Assembly (NCBI GenBank): GCA_034003725.1
Contig: JAVEYB010000001.1
Span: 62,001 to 126,000 of the forward strand
DNA length: 64,000 bases
Origin: Candidatus Zixiibacteriota bacterium
GTDB taxonomy: Bacteria; Zixibacteria; MSB-5A5; GN15; FEB-12
Direction of reading: 5' to 3'
The first letter of the stretch is position 1. Each line of letters opens with the position of its first letter. Positions 45,923 through 53,990 of this stretch are shown here, in pieces. The notes below the pieces were generated by a model, which was not told the DNA's origin, did not search any database, and worked only from the letters and a program-made list of their open reading frames with translations. Position numbers and translations under genes: made by a program.

Positions 45923-46474
45923 ATGAAGAGGACATTCCTGATGTTGATCGCGGCCGGCAGCCTGTATGCAGCCGGTTGCATTCCGTTGATTCACCCCGTT
46001 TACTCGGATGCTGAGCTGGTCTTCGAGCCGGCGCTGGTGGGGTCGTTCGCTCCCGGCGACGGAACGTGGAACTTCGCACAACGAGACGATCGCTCATACG
46101 TGCTGACGGTCACGGAAAACGGCGAGAAATCCACGCACTATGAGGTGCATTTGGCCAGGGTCGGAGAACTACTGCTGATGGACCTCTACCCGGAGCCGTC
46201 CGACGCCAAAGTGGACGAGTATCTCGGCACCCTTCTCATGCCGCTCCACACGTTCGCACTGGTGGAGACGATCGAACCGGACCTTGTGCTGAGAACGCTC
46301 AACATGCAGTTCGTCGAGAAACTGCTGAAGGAGAACCCGGGTGCTCTGAAACATGAAGTCGAAAAAGATAACCTGATCATCACAGCGTCAACGGGAGAGA
46401 TTCAGGCGTTCGTTACAAAGTACGCCACCATCGCCGACGCCTGGGAGGAAACGGTACTGGCGCGAGAAAAATAG
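45923..46474 (+). CDS. Lipoprotein of unknown function
   Basis: A 183-residue lipoprotein with lipobox YAAGC after a short signal peptide (MKRTFLMLIAAGSL). The mature part has beta-strand character and resembles a small lipocalin-like or DUF-type periplasmic protein; I do not recognise a family. GGAGG lies eight bases before the ATG. About 250 bases separate it from lepB on the other strand; that gap holds the lepB upstream region and no other gene I can see. Confidence 0.72.
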   Translation: MKRTFLMLIAAGSLYAAGCIPLIHPVYSDAELVFEPALVGSFAPGDGTWNFAQRDDRSYVLTVTENGEKSTHYEVHLARVGELLLMDLYPEPSDAKVDEYLGTLLMPLHTFALVETIEPDLVLRTLNMQFVEKLLKENPGALKHEVEKDNLIITASTGEIQAFVTKYATIADAWEETVLAREK

Positions 46475-46505
46475 GTATTCTGGTGCCGTGATGTCAGGCA
46501 GGTTG

Positions 46506-46862
46506 TCAGTGCTGTGTTGTCAGGCGACCCCGCTTGACAACACGCTTGTAGGCGGCTGGCTCGGAGTCGGGTCCGCCCAACCTCTTTTTCAGTCGCAGGC
46601 GCTGCGGCGAAATACCATCGAGGCGCTCGATCACGCCGCGGGCTTCGAGATCGAGCTTCACGGTGACCACGTACCACGGCACGTTGCCGTCGAACGTCCC
46701 TTTCAATCGCCCGTAGACACGTGCCGCGAGTTCCTTGTACGCCATGTCGTGGACCGACGACAACTCCGCAACGATGGCGTCGCGAACCGCGTGATACCGT
46801 CGCGCCAGTATATTGACACCGGCCTTACCCTGGGGATGGCGAGTCAGGATCGTTTCGCTCAC
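46506..46862 (-). CDS. DUF6958-like small protein
   Basis: A 118-residue soluble protein: HPQGKAGVNILARRYHAVRDAI, a middle helix pair and VPWYVVTVKLDLEARGVIERL, ending basic. From memory this matches DUF6958, a family with a winged-helix-like pattern; DNA binding is only a guess. The GTG start has GGAGG seven bases upstream and a strong promoter. It converges on the lipoprotein gene 31 bases away. Confidence 0.65.
   Translation of the reverse strand: MSETILTRHPQGKAGVNILARRYHAVRDAIVAELSSVHDMAYKELAARVYGRLKGTFDGNVPWYVVTVKLDLEARGVIERLDGISPQRLRLKKRLGGPDSEPAAYKRVVKRGRLTTQH
46514..46543. repeat. 9-bp inverted repeat at the end of the DUF6958-like gene
   Basis: GTGTTGTCA and TGACAACAC are perfect arms around a 12-base loop, spanning the last codons of the minus-strand gene. 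It lies between two convergent genes and could slow polymerase, but neither strand has a T tail. Confidence 0.35.
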
Positions 46863-46897
46863 GTGCCGACCTCCATAAATGGATGTTTTGAGTCCAT

Positions 46898-46926
46898 AAA
46901 ATACGTTTGGTCGAGAGCCTTATCAA
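46898..46926 (-). promoter_or_regulatory. Promoter of the DUF6958-like gene
   Basis: On the minus strand, TTGATA (46921-46926), 17 bases and TATTTT (46898-46903). Transcription should begin near 46891, leaving about 28 bases of leader with the GGAGG. Two CCATAAA copies (46873-46879 and 46894-46900) flank the start site. Confidence 0.6.
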
Positions 46927-46940
46927 GCCGTGTTGCCGGA

Positions 46941-49181
46941 TCAGCGGGCCGAATCAGGCGGGTTCCCAGCCGGCGGCTCTGTCAATTCCGGCCACAGCGA
47001 GAGGCGCCGTTCAGTCACATCCGCCAGCGCGGCGTCCTGATTCGAGCGTCGCAGTTCGTCGGCCAGGTGCGCAAACTGACCCAGAATCACCGGCAGCATC
47101 TGCCGGGTAGTCAGATCCATCGACTCGCGCAACTCAAAACCGGCATAGTGGTACGTACCGAGCAGGTTCCGCTGAAGCACGCTGGTGCCCGAACGCGCCG
47201 TATCAGTAACGACGAGCCGCCAGGCCATTCCATCCAGACGGGACAGGTCGCTGAGACCAAGCGGCAGGCGGTCGCCGAATCCGATTGAGAAATAGACGGG
47301 TCGCCAGAAGCTGTTGGTTTTCAGGATATCGAGCACCACCTGGTCTGCGACCAGCAGGTAATCGCCGTATGACGGTTGCAGGACAAACACGGCCGTGTCG
47401 CCGTCGTCCGCAGCATCGACAATGCGAATCGTGTCCCGCGATGCCGCCACAGGCCTCAGTGTCCCTGTCAGAGAGTCGGGAATGGACAGCGGGAGATCAC
47501 GATGATATTGACGCACGGTTTCCAGATACCATGGGGTGTTGAGCAACGGAATATTCAGCACGGTGATATCGCGTCGGTAGCCTTCGATGATCTGCAGATA
47601 CCACAGGGGGAACGTGTCGTTGTCGCCGGCCGTAAACAGGATGGCTTCCTCTTCGCACGTATCGAGCGCGTTTCGTCCCCATGACATCGGCGCATGGTTT
47701 CCTCTCATATCACACAGTCGGATATTGCCTATTAGTTGACCAGCGGGCAGAACCGCCAGCAAAACAAGTCCGGCCAGCAACGGGGCGCGTATGGGGCGGC
47801 GACGGAACCATCCGAGAACGAGATTGAGCGCCGCAAATACACCGCAGGCCGCCCAGAGACCAACGACTGCAAACGAGACCAGGAAATGGCGGTCCATTTC
47901 ACGGAAGAAGCCGGCCGGCGCATTGAGATAAAAGACTGCCAGCCCGGCGGCGCAGAGGAACGCGATGATGGTCCACAACGCGATTCTCCAGTGTTTCACC
48001 CACAGGTAGACCAGTCCGGTCGCGGCCGCCAGTGCGGGAAGCCCAAAGGGCGGCCGCCACGCAACAGAGGCGCCGTCCGAGGAGATCGCCAGGAAGTTCC
48101 AGCCGAGATACCGGAGGTACATGTGGTTGATTTGGTAGTCCCACAGCTCGGCCTTGCGCTGGAGCAGATCGCTTCCAAATGTCTTGATGCCGTACTGCGA
48201 CAGGGTTAGATACGACCACAGCCCGGGCAATGTGTCCGGATTGCCGAGATTGATCTCGGGAGAAAGTGTTGCGCGGAGCATCACTCCCAGCTGAAGGGAG
48301 GCGCCGATGACGCATAGCGGTACGGCGCCCAGCCAGAGACGCCAGTCGGCCAACGCGCGGGGTTTTCGAATCAGCACGAGCGCTACAAACGCAGGCGCCA
48401 GCAGTATATTCGAACGGTGGATGCTCAGGTCGAGGCCGAAAAGAAACGCCGCCAGCAACAGGTAATTGCCGCCGCCGTCGCGGTCGGCGGACTCCCACCA
48501 GCGGACGGCCGTGTAGATCAGCAGAATTCCCATCAGCAGGGACAACGCATAGGGATTGGTGAAGGTGGCATGCTGCCAGACGCTGACGGAAAACGCGATC
48601 ATCAATGAACCGATCACCGCGGAGGTAACAGACACGGCGGTCGACCGGCGTCGCACCGGCAGCAGGCGAAACAGGTGCAACAGCGTGAAATAGGACACGG
48701 TGACCGTCGTTGCGGCAGCGACGGCGATCATGAAGTTGATGCGTACGGCGGGGGATTCTATCGCACCGATAAAGCCGAAGAAGTGACCGGCCAACTGGAG
48801 CAAAAACGAACCCGGAGGGCCGGTGACACCGAGCGTGTAGGCGCACGTGATATAGGCGCTCGAATCCCACCATCCCGGTCCGGGCCACATGGTCGCGCAG
48901 TACGTTACCAGCGTTACTGCGAACACGGCCGCGCCGCACACATAGGCGGCGACCGGAGATCGTGGATCGCGGGCCGCGTGATCCGGATCGGAGGCGACGC
49001 GGACGGTCGGCGCCAGGCCCATCGGAATCAGCACGAGAAAACCGATCAACAGGAGCGCCGGGGCGATCGTAAGAGACAGCACGCCGTTCACCGGCGGGGT
49101 CTGGAGAAAGACAAAGCCGATGGCGGCCAGAATAAGCCCGACCGAGAAACGTGAGCGAGGTTTGCGCAGCTTGGCGTCCAT
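46941..49181 (-). CDS. DUF2723-family multi-pass membrane protein
   Basis: A 746-residue protein with about a dozen transmembrane helices in the first 500 residues and a periplasmic C-terminal domain. The DUF2723 region has TMWPGPGWWDSSAYITCAYTLGVTGPPG (shortened here: WWDSSAY and LGVTGPPG), and the later LFTAGDNDTFPLWYLQ plus LNTPWYLETVRQ blocks are family hallmarks. These proteins are GT-C-like and are proposed to be lipid-linked glycosyltransferases; some are annotated as protein O-mannosyl transferases. Substrate is unknown. It follows the HTH gene by nine bases. Confidence 0.85.
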   Translation of the reverse strand: MDAKLRKPRSRFSVGLILAAIGFVFLQTPPVNGVLSLTIAPALLLIGFLVLIPMGLAPTVRVASDPDHAARDPRSPVAAYVCGAAVFAVTLVTYCATMWPGPGWWDSSAYITCAYTLGVTGPPGSFLLQLAGHFFGFIGAIESPAVRINFMIAVAAATTVTVSYFTLLHLFRLLPVRRRSTAVSVTSAVIGSLMIAFSVSVWQHATFTNPYALSLLMGILLIYTAVRWWESADRDGGGNYLLLAAFLFGLDLSIHRSNILLAPAFVALVLIRKPRALADWRLWLGAVPLCVIGASLQLGVMLRATLSPEINLGNPDTLPGLWSYLTLSQYGIKTFGSDLLQRKAELWDYQINHMYLRYLGWNFLAISSDGASVAWRPPFGLPALAAATGLVYLWVKHWRIALWTIIAFLCAAGLAVFYLNAPAGFFREMDRHFLVSFAVVGLWAACGVFAALNLVLGWFRRRPIRAPLLAGLVLLAVLPAGQLIGNIRLCDMRGNHAPMSWGRNALDTCEEEAILFTAGDNDTFPLWYLQIIEGYRRDITVLNIPLLNTPWYLETVRQYHRDLPLSIPDSLTGTLRPVAASRDTIRIVDAADDGDTAVFVLQPSYGDYLLVADQVVLDILKTNSFWRPVYFSIGFGDRLPLGLSDLSRLDGMAWRLVVTDTARSGTSVLQRNLLGTYHYAGFELRESMDLTTRQMLPVILGQFAHLADELRRSNQDAALADVTERRLSLWPELTEPPAGNPPDSAR

Positions 49182-49190
49182 TCGAGTTTC

Positions 49191-49412
49191 CTAGTCCGCG
49201 GCGCCGGAGTCGTTCTGGGTTTTTGCGCGGACAGATTCGATGACCTCGGCGAATTTCCGATCGATATGCTGGAGATACCACTCATCGATGAGCGATTTCT
49301 TGAAACGCCACTCCTTGCCCAGTTTGGCCGCCGGGATCTTCTTCTCCTGCGCCCACGTATAGAGGGTCTGAGGCTTCACCTTGAGGTAAGCGGCGACCTC
49401 CTCGAGCGTCAT
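49191..49412 (-). CDS. Excisionase-like helix-turn-helix protein
   Basis: A 73-residue protein with a MerR/excisionase-type winged helix: MTLEEVAAYLKVKPQTLYTWAQEKKIPAAKLGKEWRF (start MTLEEVAAYLKV, end GKEWRF), then a helical tail. Such proteins bind DNA; free-standing ones are often regulators with unknown targets. The ATG at 49412 falls just past the Yip1 gene stop at 49417. Sitting between two membrane-protein genes, it may regulate this operon. Confidence 0.8.
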   Translation of the reverse strand: MTLEEVAAYLKVKPQTLYTWAQEKKIPAAKLGKEWRFKKSLIDEWYLQHIDRKFAEVIESVRAKTQNDSGAAD

Positions 49413-49416
49413 GATA

Positions 49417-50235
49417 TCAGTCTCCACCGCCGCCTGCCTTGGTATCGGGGTTTTCGAAGAAAGCACGAAGAGAGTCAGCCACGGCCCGATCGTCGAGGTA
49501 ACGCTCCTGGTGGGGCGTCGCGGTATTGCCGGCGGGTGATGCCGTGTCCCCTTTGTCCAGCAGTTGATTCGCGGAGTAGATCAGCGCCGCATAGAAATTG
49601 CCTTCGTAGTCGCGAAAGAGCGCAAACGGCTGGTTCCGATCGCCGAGAAACGGCCGAAGATTCCAGGCCAGCTGGATTCCAACAAAGGCCATGATCACCA
49701 CCCAGAAACGAAAGACCACCACGCCCATCTTCGGGTAGATGTTTTTCTTCTCACACGAGTACTGCAAAGCATCAACAATAGTCTTCATGCCGAAGATACC
49801 GGACAGCGCCACGATCGCGATATGCAGGAATTGCAGGAAGTAATAATTGCCGCCGGTCAGCAGAAAGAACACGACGATCGGCGTGAATGAAACCATAATA
49901 GCCGACGTCAGTACGAACCCTGACAGGATAATCGAAACCATCTGCGCCAGCTTCAGCCGTGACCCGAGAATATACTGAATGATGAAAAACGCCGGGAAGC
50001 AAATGACCTGTATGAGCGTAAACAATACCACCATTTTTACGCCGGCCGCGGCCGCCTGCAGGACGCCGTGGTAGGCGCCCATGACGGCGCCGTACACGAA
50101 GGTCAGCAGACTCAAAAAGACATATTGGCCGACCACGCGCGACCATACCGCCTCGTCGCCGGTAATGCGCTGCAGAAACTCGTCGCGGTTGGAAAACGTG
50201 GGAAAAAACTCCAGCGATAACAGCTTCGTACTCAT
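49417..50235 (-). CDS. Yip1-domain membrane protein
   Basis: A 272-residue protein with five or so transmembrane helices between residues 35 and 210 and a soluble, Asp/Gly-rich C-terminus. The spacing of helices and the FPAFFIIQYILGSRL region match the bacterial Yip1 family, of unknown function. The ATG at 50235 is preceded by GAGGTG; an upstream ATG at 50292 would add an unlikely N-terminus. It leads the Yip1-HTH-DUF2723 run. Confidence 0.78.
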   Translation of the reverse strand: MSTKLLSLEFFPTFSNRDEFLQRITGDEAVWSRVVGQYVFLSLLTFVYGAVMGAYHGVLQAAAAGVKMVVLFTLIQVICFPAFFIIQYILGSRLKLAQMVSIILSGFVLTSAIMVSFTPIVVFFLLTGGNYYFLQFLHIAIVALSGIFGMKTIVDALQYSCEKKNIYPKMGVVVFRFWVVIMAFVGIQLAWNLRPFLGDRNQPFALFRDYEGNFYAALIYSANQLLDKGDTASPAGNTATPHQERYLDDRAVADSLRAFFENPDTKAGGGGD

Positions 50236-50273
50236 GTGGCACCTCGGGATTAAAGCCAAACACCCTTCTCTGC

Positions 50274-50302
50274 AATCTATGGTTATATTCATATTTGGTC
50301 AA
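50274..50302 (-). promoter_or_regulatory. Promoter of the Yip1-HTH-DUF2723 run
   Basis: On the minus strand, TTGACC (50297-50302), 17 bases and TAGATT (50274-50279), with the start predicted near 50267 and a leader of about 32 bases. Confidence 0.5.
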
Positions 50303-50310
50303 GAATATTA

Positions 50311-50339
50311 TTGTTTATTAATGGTTATTGATATATATA
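50311..50339 (+). promoter_or_regulatory. Possible promoter of the LysM/caspase-like pair
   Basis: TTGTTT (50311-50316), 17 bases and TATATA (50334-50339) in a strikingly AT-rich stretch (about 50275-50350). The leader would be about 110 bases. It contains a strong GGAGGAGAG (50419-50427) that is some 27 bases before the ATG, too far to serve it. Confidence 0.4.
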
Positions 50340-50453
50340 GTGACTTTATTCGTCTGGTTTTGTTAATCGGGAAAACGAGATCTGGCAAATAATGTCGGAA
50401 AGTGTTTCATTAGAAGCCGGAGGAGAGATCGCTGGACCGATCACACTAAAACC

Positions 50454-51125
50454 ATGCCGGACCACGAAGTACAACAAGGCGAGTGCCTGAGCAGTATTGC
50501 GCACCGTTACGGTATCAGCGACTGGCGGCAACTCTGGGAGCACCCGGACAACGCGGCCCTTCGCGAGCATCGCAATCCGCATATTCTGAAGCCGGGTGAT
50601 GTCGTGAAGATACCGGACGATGTCGGGCCGGCGTTTGAGGGCTGTTCCGGCGAGTCCGGCGCGTTTCGATTGACCTCTCCCCCGCCGACGACACTGCAAT
50701 TGAATCTCACCGACGCTTTCGGCAATCCGTATGCGCACAAGGAATACGAACTGGACGTGGATGGTCAGGTACAGCGCGGAACCACGGCCGAGAACGGGCG
50801 GCTCTGCTGCGAGATTGCCCCGGATGCTGCCTCCGCCACCCTCACCCTGTGGCTGGACTCCGCTGCTCAGGCGCCCGATCGAAAGCTGGTCTGGACGCTG
50901 GACCTGGGACATCTGGACCCGATTGAGGAACTGACCGGCGTGCAGGCGCGGTTGAAAAGTCTCGGGTACGGGATAGATGAGATAAGCGGCAGTCTTGACG
51001 AACCGACCCGGCGCGCTTTGCGCATGTTCCAGGCAGAGGAGCGCCTGCCGATCACGGGGGAAGCGGACGAAGCGACCGTGTCACGGCTGGCCCGTCGATA
51101 CGAAGACCGTGAGGAGTCGGTATGA
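50454..51125 (+). CDS. LysM plus peptidoglycan-binding domain protein
   Basis: A 223-residue protein with three parts. An N-terminal LysM-like domain (4-54: HEVQQGECLSSIAHRYG ... LKPGDVVKIPD). A beta-sandwich resembling a carboxypeptidase-regulatory domain (about 80-150: LQLNLTDAFGNPY, DGQVQRGTTAENG). A C-terminal PG_binding_1 domain (160-215: GVQARLKSLGYGID, LRMFQAEERLPITGEADEAT). No signal peptide is present, unusual for a wall-binding protein. Similar layouts occur beside contractile-injection or type VI effectors in Myxococcota, which is my recollection and not proof. It overlaps the next gene by ATGA. Confidence 0.8.
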   Translation: MPDHEVQQGECLSSIAHRYGISDWRQLWEHPDNAALREHRNPHILKPGDVVKIPDDVGPAFEGCSGESGAFRLTSPPPTTLQLNLTDAFGNPYAHKEYELDVDGQVQRGTTAENGRLCCEIAPDAASATLTLWLDSAAQAPDRKLVWTLDLGHLDPIEELTGVQARLKSLGYGIDEISGSLDEPTRRALRMFQAEERLPITGEADEATVSRLARRYEDREESV

Positions 51126-51916
51126 GCGATCGGTATTACGTTCCCCGGGTGGCGGTCGGAGTCATTCGTCCGGTGGATTACGGTATCCTGTTTGCACCGA
51201 GGTACAATCGCAATCGGATTGTGGATGGGGACGCCTCACAGCGGGAAAGCCCGCATGACGCCGATCATTTCCGTGGACGTGCCCAGGACTTTTGTGACTT
51301 GCACGGATCGTCACGCTTCACCCTGCACATTATCGACAACGGTCTCAACGCTTCCACGCAGGAAGGGGACGCGAATACGGCGGAAGCGCGACGCCGGCAG
51401 GTGCTCGATATCCTCGACGGCTACAGCGGTCCGCTGTTGCGGGTCGTGAGTTTCGTGTGCCACGGCTATCGCAACGGCGTTCAGCTCGGGTTCTCGATTC
51501 GAAACGCGTCTGAGCGGGCCGCTACCGATGAATTGCTTGACCTGCTTGCGACAAAGTGCCGAGGTGATATTGTGATGCCCCTTTATGCCTGTTCCACCGG
51601 CTCTTCGGCGCCGGGGGAATCCGAAGGCGAAGGAGGCTTTGCCGATTACATTCGCGACGGTCTCTGCAGCCGGGGGCTGACCTATTGCAGGGTTGACGGC
51701 CACACCGAGGTCGCCGATGCCGTCTCCTGTCCGCATGTCCGTCGTTTCGAAGGAGACGGCGGTTCATCCGCCGGCGACGGCGGCCAGTGGGTGGTCGACC
51801 CCGCCAGCGAGTTATTTGCCTCGTGGCGACGGGCGCTCCGCGAGACCGACATGAAATACCGGTTCCCGTTGATGAAGGCGGCGGCAATTCGCGCGGAACT
51901 CGAGACGGCGTCCTGA
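51122..51916 (+). CDS. Caspase/CHAT-like His-Cys protein, candidate effector
   Basis: A 264-residue protein without signal peptide or membrane segments. A beta strand ends in FVCHG (His114), and a second one ends in PLYACSTG (Cys157), spaced as the His-Cys dyad of caspase-fold (clan CD) peptidases. FADYIRDGL and a HTEVADA segment follow. I know of uncharacterised relatives in other phyla with the same ACS-G motif beside LysM proteins. It could be a protease or a related hydrolase, or a catalytically inactive binding partner. Its overlap with the LysM gene shows they are made together; no immunity gene is evident. Confidence 0.55.
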   Translation: MSDRYYVPRVAVGVIRPVDYGILFAPRYNRNRIVDGDASQRESPHDADHFRGRAQDFCDLHGSSRFTLHIIDNGLNASTQEGDANTAEARRRQVLDILDGYSGPLLRVVSFVCHGYRNGVQLGFSIRNASERAATDELLDLLATKCRGDIVMPLYACSTGSSAPGESEGEGGFADYIRDGLCSRGLTYCRVDGHTEVADAVSCPHVRRFEGDGGSSAGDGGQWVVDPASELFASWRRALRETDMKYRFPLMKAAAIRAELETAS

Positions 51917-51953
51917 CGGCCGCCTGATCGTTGCGGACTATTCTCCAAAAGAC

Positions 51954-51981
51954 TTGATAAAGTGGGCCGATATGGTATATT
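51954..51981 (+). promoter_or_regulatory. Promoter of the Cus-type efflux operon
   Basis: TTGATA (51954-51959), 16 bases and TATATT (51976-51981). The predicted start near 51988 leaves about 44 bases before the ATG of the Cys-rich peptide gene. It makes the efflux genes a unit separate from the LysM pair. Confidence 0.6.
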
Positions 51982-52031
51982 AGCACCACTCGGGATTGAA
52001 CCTTTCAGCACATCTGCGGTTTAAAGGTCGT

Positions 52032-52358
52032 ATGCGCACTGCTGGTTTTCACAGAATCGATCTGCACTCCATCCGGAACTGGGTCACGCTCGGGCTTGTG
52101 GCTGCGCTGGCCGTTTTTGCCTGCGGCGACCTCGTGGCCGGCATCTGTGCCGACGATTGTGAAAACCACTGCGACGACGACTGCCGGGACTGCGGAGACT
52201 GTCTGCACTGCCTTCCCGGATTGTACATGCTGCCCGCGTTTACGCCGGAGTCACGACTGATACACTTCTCGATTTCGTTTACGCCATCAACCTCTGATAT
52301 CGACATCGCGAGTCCCGATCCCGCCCGGATCGATCGCCCTCCAAGACCGCTCGTCTGA
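52032..52358 (+). CDS. Secreted Cys-rich peptide, likely metal-binding
   Basis: A 108-residue exported protein. A hydrophobic export segment (about 17-36) precedes seven cysteines at 39, 43, 47, 51, 54, 57 and 60, spaced three times by three residues and three times by two, with Asp/Glu and two His between them. The C-terminal part is Pro/Ser-rich and ends RPPRPLV. I know no named family; the position at the head of a CusBA operon suggests a periplasmic copper/silver/zinc-binding partner comparable in role to CusF. AAAGG lies just before the ATG at 52032. C31 could also be a lipidation site. Confidence 0.68.
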   Translation: MRTAGFHRIDLHSIRNWVTLGLVAALAVFACGDLVAGICADDCENHCDDDCRDCGDCLHCLPGLYMLPAFTPESRLIHFSISFTPSTSDIDIASPDPARIDRPPRPLV

Positions 52359-52366
52359 TCTTCCGA

Positions 52367-52385
52367 TCGGGCTTCTGCGGCCCGA
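52367..52385 (+). terminator. Small hairpin between the Cys-rich peptide gene and cusB
   Basis: TCGGGC-TTCTGCG-GCCCGA forms a 6-bp stem. It has no T tail, so it is more likely an attenuator or mRNA-processing hairpin that sets relative expression than a full terminator. Confidence 0.3.
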
Positions 52386-52453
52386 AACCACTGAACAGAA
52401 TCATTCCGACGCCCCTGTGAGCGTCCACCAAACTATTGAAGTGGAGAGAACAG

Positions 52454-53983
52454 ATGTTGCGGAGAACTTTCATCTTACTGATTTCGCTGATAGCCCTGGC
52501 GCTGGGCGCGTTTCTCGGTTGCGGATCCGACACCGAACAGACGGGGAGTGTACAGGCGAGCGCCGAAGCCGGACACGAAGGCCACCACCACGGACCGGGC
52601 GAACACCATGAAGCGCCTGCGCCGACAGGCGAAACCAACATCGCGCTTGACTGGTGTCGCGAGCATCGGGTCCCGGAATCGCAGTGTACGGCATGCAATC
52701 CGGCGCTCATCGCGGAGTTCAAAGCCACCGGTGACTGGTGCGCCGGTCACGGGCTGCCGGAGTCGCACTGCCGGCTCTGCAATCCGGGAATTACGTTTCC
52801 CCAGGAAGAGGTCATTGCCCTGAGCGCGATCGATCCTGTCGAAGACGAGATTGACGTCACGTTGAACTTTCGTCCTAATGCCGTCGCGTGTGCCACCGAC
52901 GGCGCACTGATCCAGTTTGCATCGGCTCTGACCGCCGAGCGTACCGGGATCTCGGTTCGATCGGTTTCCGAGTCACGGCTCGAGGGGGCGGTTGATGCAC
53001 CGGCCGAGGTGGTGTTCGACGAAACCGCGGCGACCGTGGTTACCACGACGGTCCCGGCGCTGGTATCGCGCTGGATGGTGTCACCGGGGGACGTCGTCCG
53101 AAAAGGTGACGTCCTGGCAATCCTGCAGTCACCGGAGATCGCCGAATTGCGCGCCGCATTTCTTTCGGCGCAGGCGGAGTACGATGTTCAGCAAAAGGAA
53201 CTCGAGCGACACCGCGAATTGCGCAAGGTGGGCCTGATCAGCGCGGCCGACTACGAGCAACAGGATGCCATAACGCAACGCAGCCGTGCGTCGCTGGTCG
53301 GCGCCCGAGGCATGTTGCTGTCGGCCGGGCTCGACGAAAACGATATCGATGAGATCATCAAGCACGGCACGTTGTCCAACCAGTTCGCGCTTCGGGCGGG
53401 CGGCGCCGGCATGGTCGTCGAACGAATAGCCCGGATAGGGGAGTTGAACGATGCGGGCCGCGCCTTCGCGTTGATCGCGGATCCGTCATCGATGTGGATC
53501 GAGGCCCGTCTCACCGAAGAGCAGCTTCGACAGGTATCCGTGGGACAGACGATGACGTTTGATTCCGACGGTCGCGGGCTGAACCGGGTCGGCGCGGAGA
53601 TCATCTGGACGTCGCGGTTTCTCGACCCGCACACGCGTACGGGAACGGTCCGGGCGCGCGTGCTCGACCCGAACAACCAGCTTCGGGCAGGCGAGTTCGG
53701 CCGGGCACATATCACCCGGACACTCGATAACACGGTCGCGCTCGTGCCGAAGGATGCGGTGCAGTGGGAGGGCTGCTGCAATGTCGTGTTCGTACGCGAG
53801 GCGGTCGATCGCTACCGGCCCCGCAAGGTGGAGTTGATTGACGCCGAAGGACCGTACTACCAGGTCAGCGGCGGGCTCCGTCCGGGCGAAGAAGTGGTTG
53901 TCGAAGGCGCATTCCTGCTGAAGACGGAACTGAAAAAGACCAGTATCGGCGCGGGCTGCTGCGGGCTCGAACCGGTCGGCTGA
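52454..53983 (+). CDS. CusB-type membrane-fusion lipoprotein with Cys/His repeats
   Basis: The periplasmic adaptor of an RND metal pump (509 residues). A lipobox ends at Cys23 (AFLGC). A His-rich linker (41-52) follows, then two repeats of D-W-C-x(2)-H-x(2)-P-E-S-x-C-x(2)-C-N-P (66-82 and 94-110), which look like metal-binding modules. The HlyD core has barrel-sandwich segments (VVTTTVPALVSRWMVSPGDVVRKGD start), a coiled-coil hairpin (about 225-310) and a beta-barrel domain. The C-terminus ends in a CCG. It is eight bases upstream of cusA. Confidence 0.88.
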   Translation: MLRRTFILLISLIALALGAFLGCGSDTEQTGSVQASAEAGHEGHHHGPGEHHEAPAPTGETNIALDWCREHRVPESQCTACNPALIAEFKATGDWCAGHGLPESHCRLCNPGITFPQEEVIALSAIDPVEDEIDVTLNFRPNAVACATDGALIQFASALTAERTGISVRSVSESRLEGAVDAPAEVVFDETAATVVTTTVPALVSRWMVSPGDVVRKGDVLAILQSPEIAELRAAFLSAQAEYDVQQKELERHRELRKVGLISAADYEQQDAITQRSRASLVGARGMLLSAGLDENDIDEIIKHGTLSNQFALRAGGAGMVVERIARIGELNDAGRAFALIADPSSMWIEARLTEEQLRQVSVGQTMTFDSDGRGLNRVGAEIIWTSRFLDPHTRTGTVRARVLDPNNQLRAGEFGRAHITRTLDNTVALVPKDAVQWEGCCNVVFVREAVDRYRPRKVELIDAEGPYYQVSGGLRPGEEVVVEGAFLLKTELKKTSIGAGCCGLEPVG

Positions 53984-53990
53984 GACAACC

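Noticed and set aside
46514-46543. Bidirectional terminator between the lipoprotein and DUF6958-like genes
   Set aside because: The stem is good, but neither strand has a T tail and it lies inside coding sequence.
49191-49412. Prophage or integrative element marker
   Set aside because: An excisionase-like fold alone is not enough; no integrase, attachment-site repeats or phage genes are nearby.
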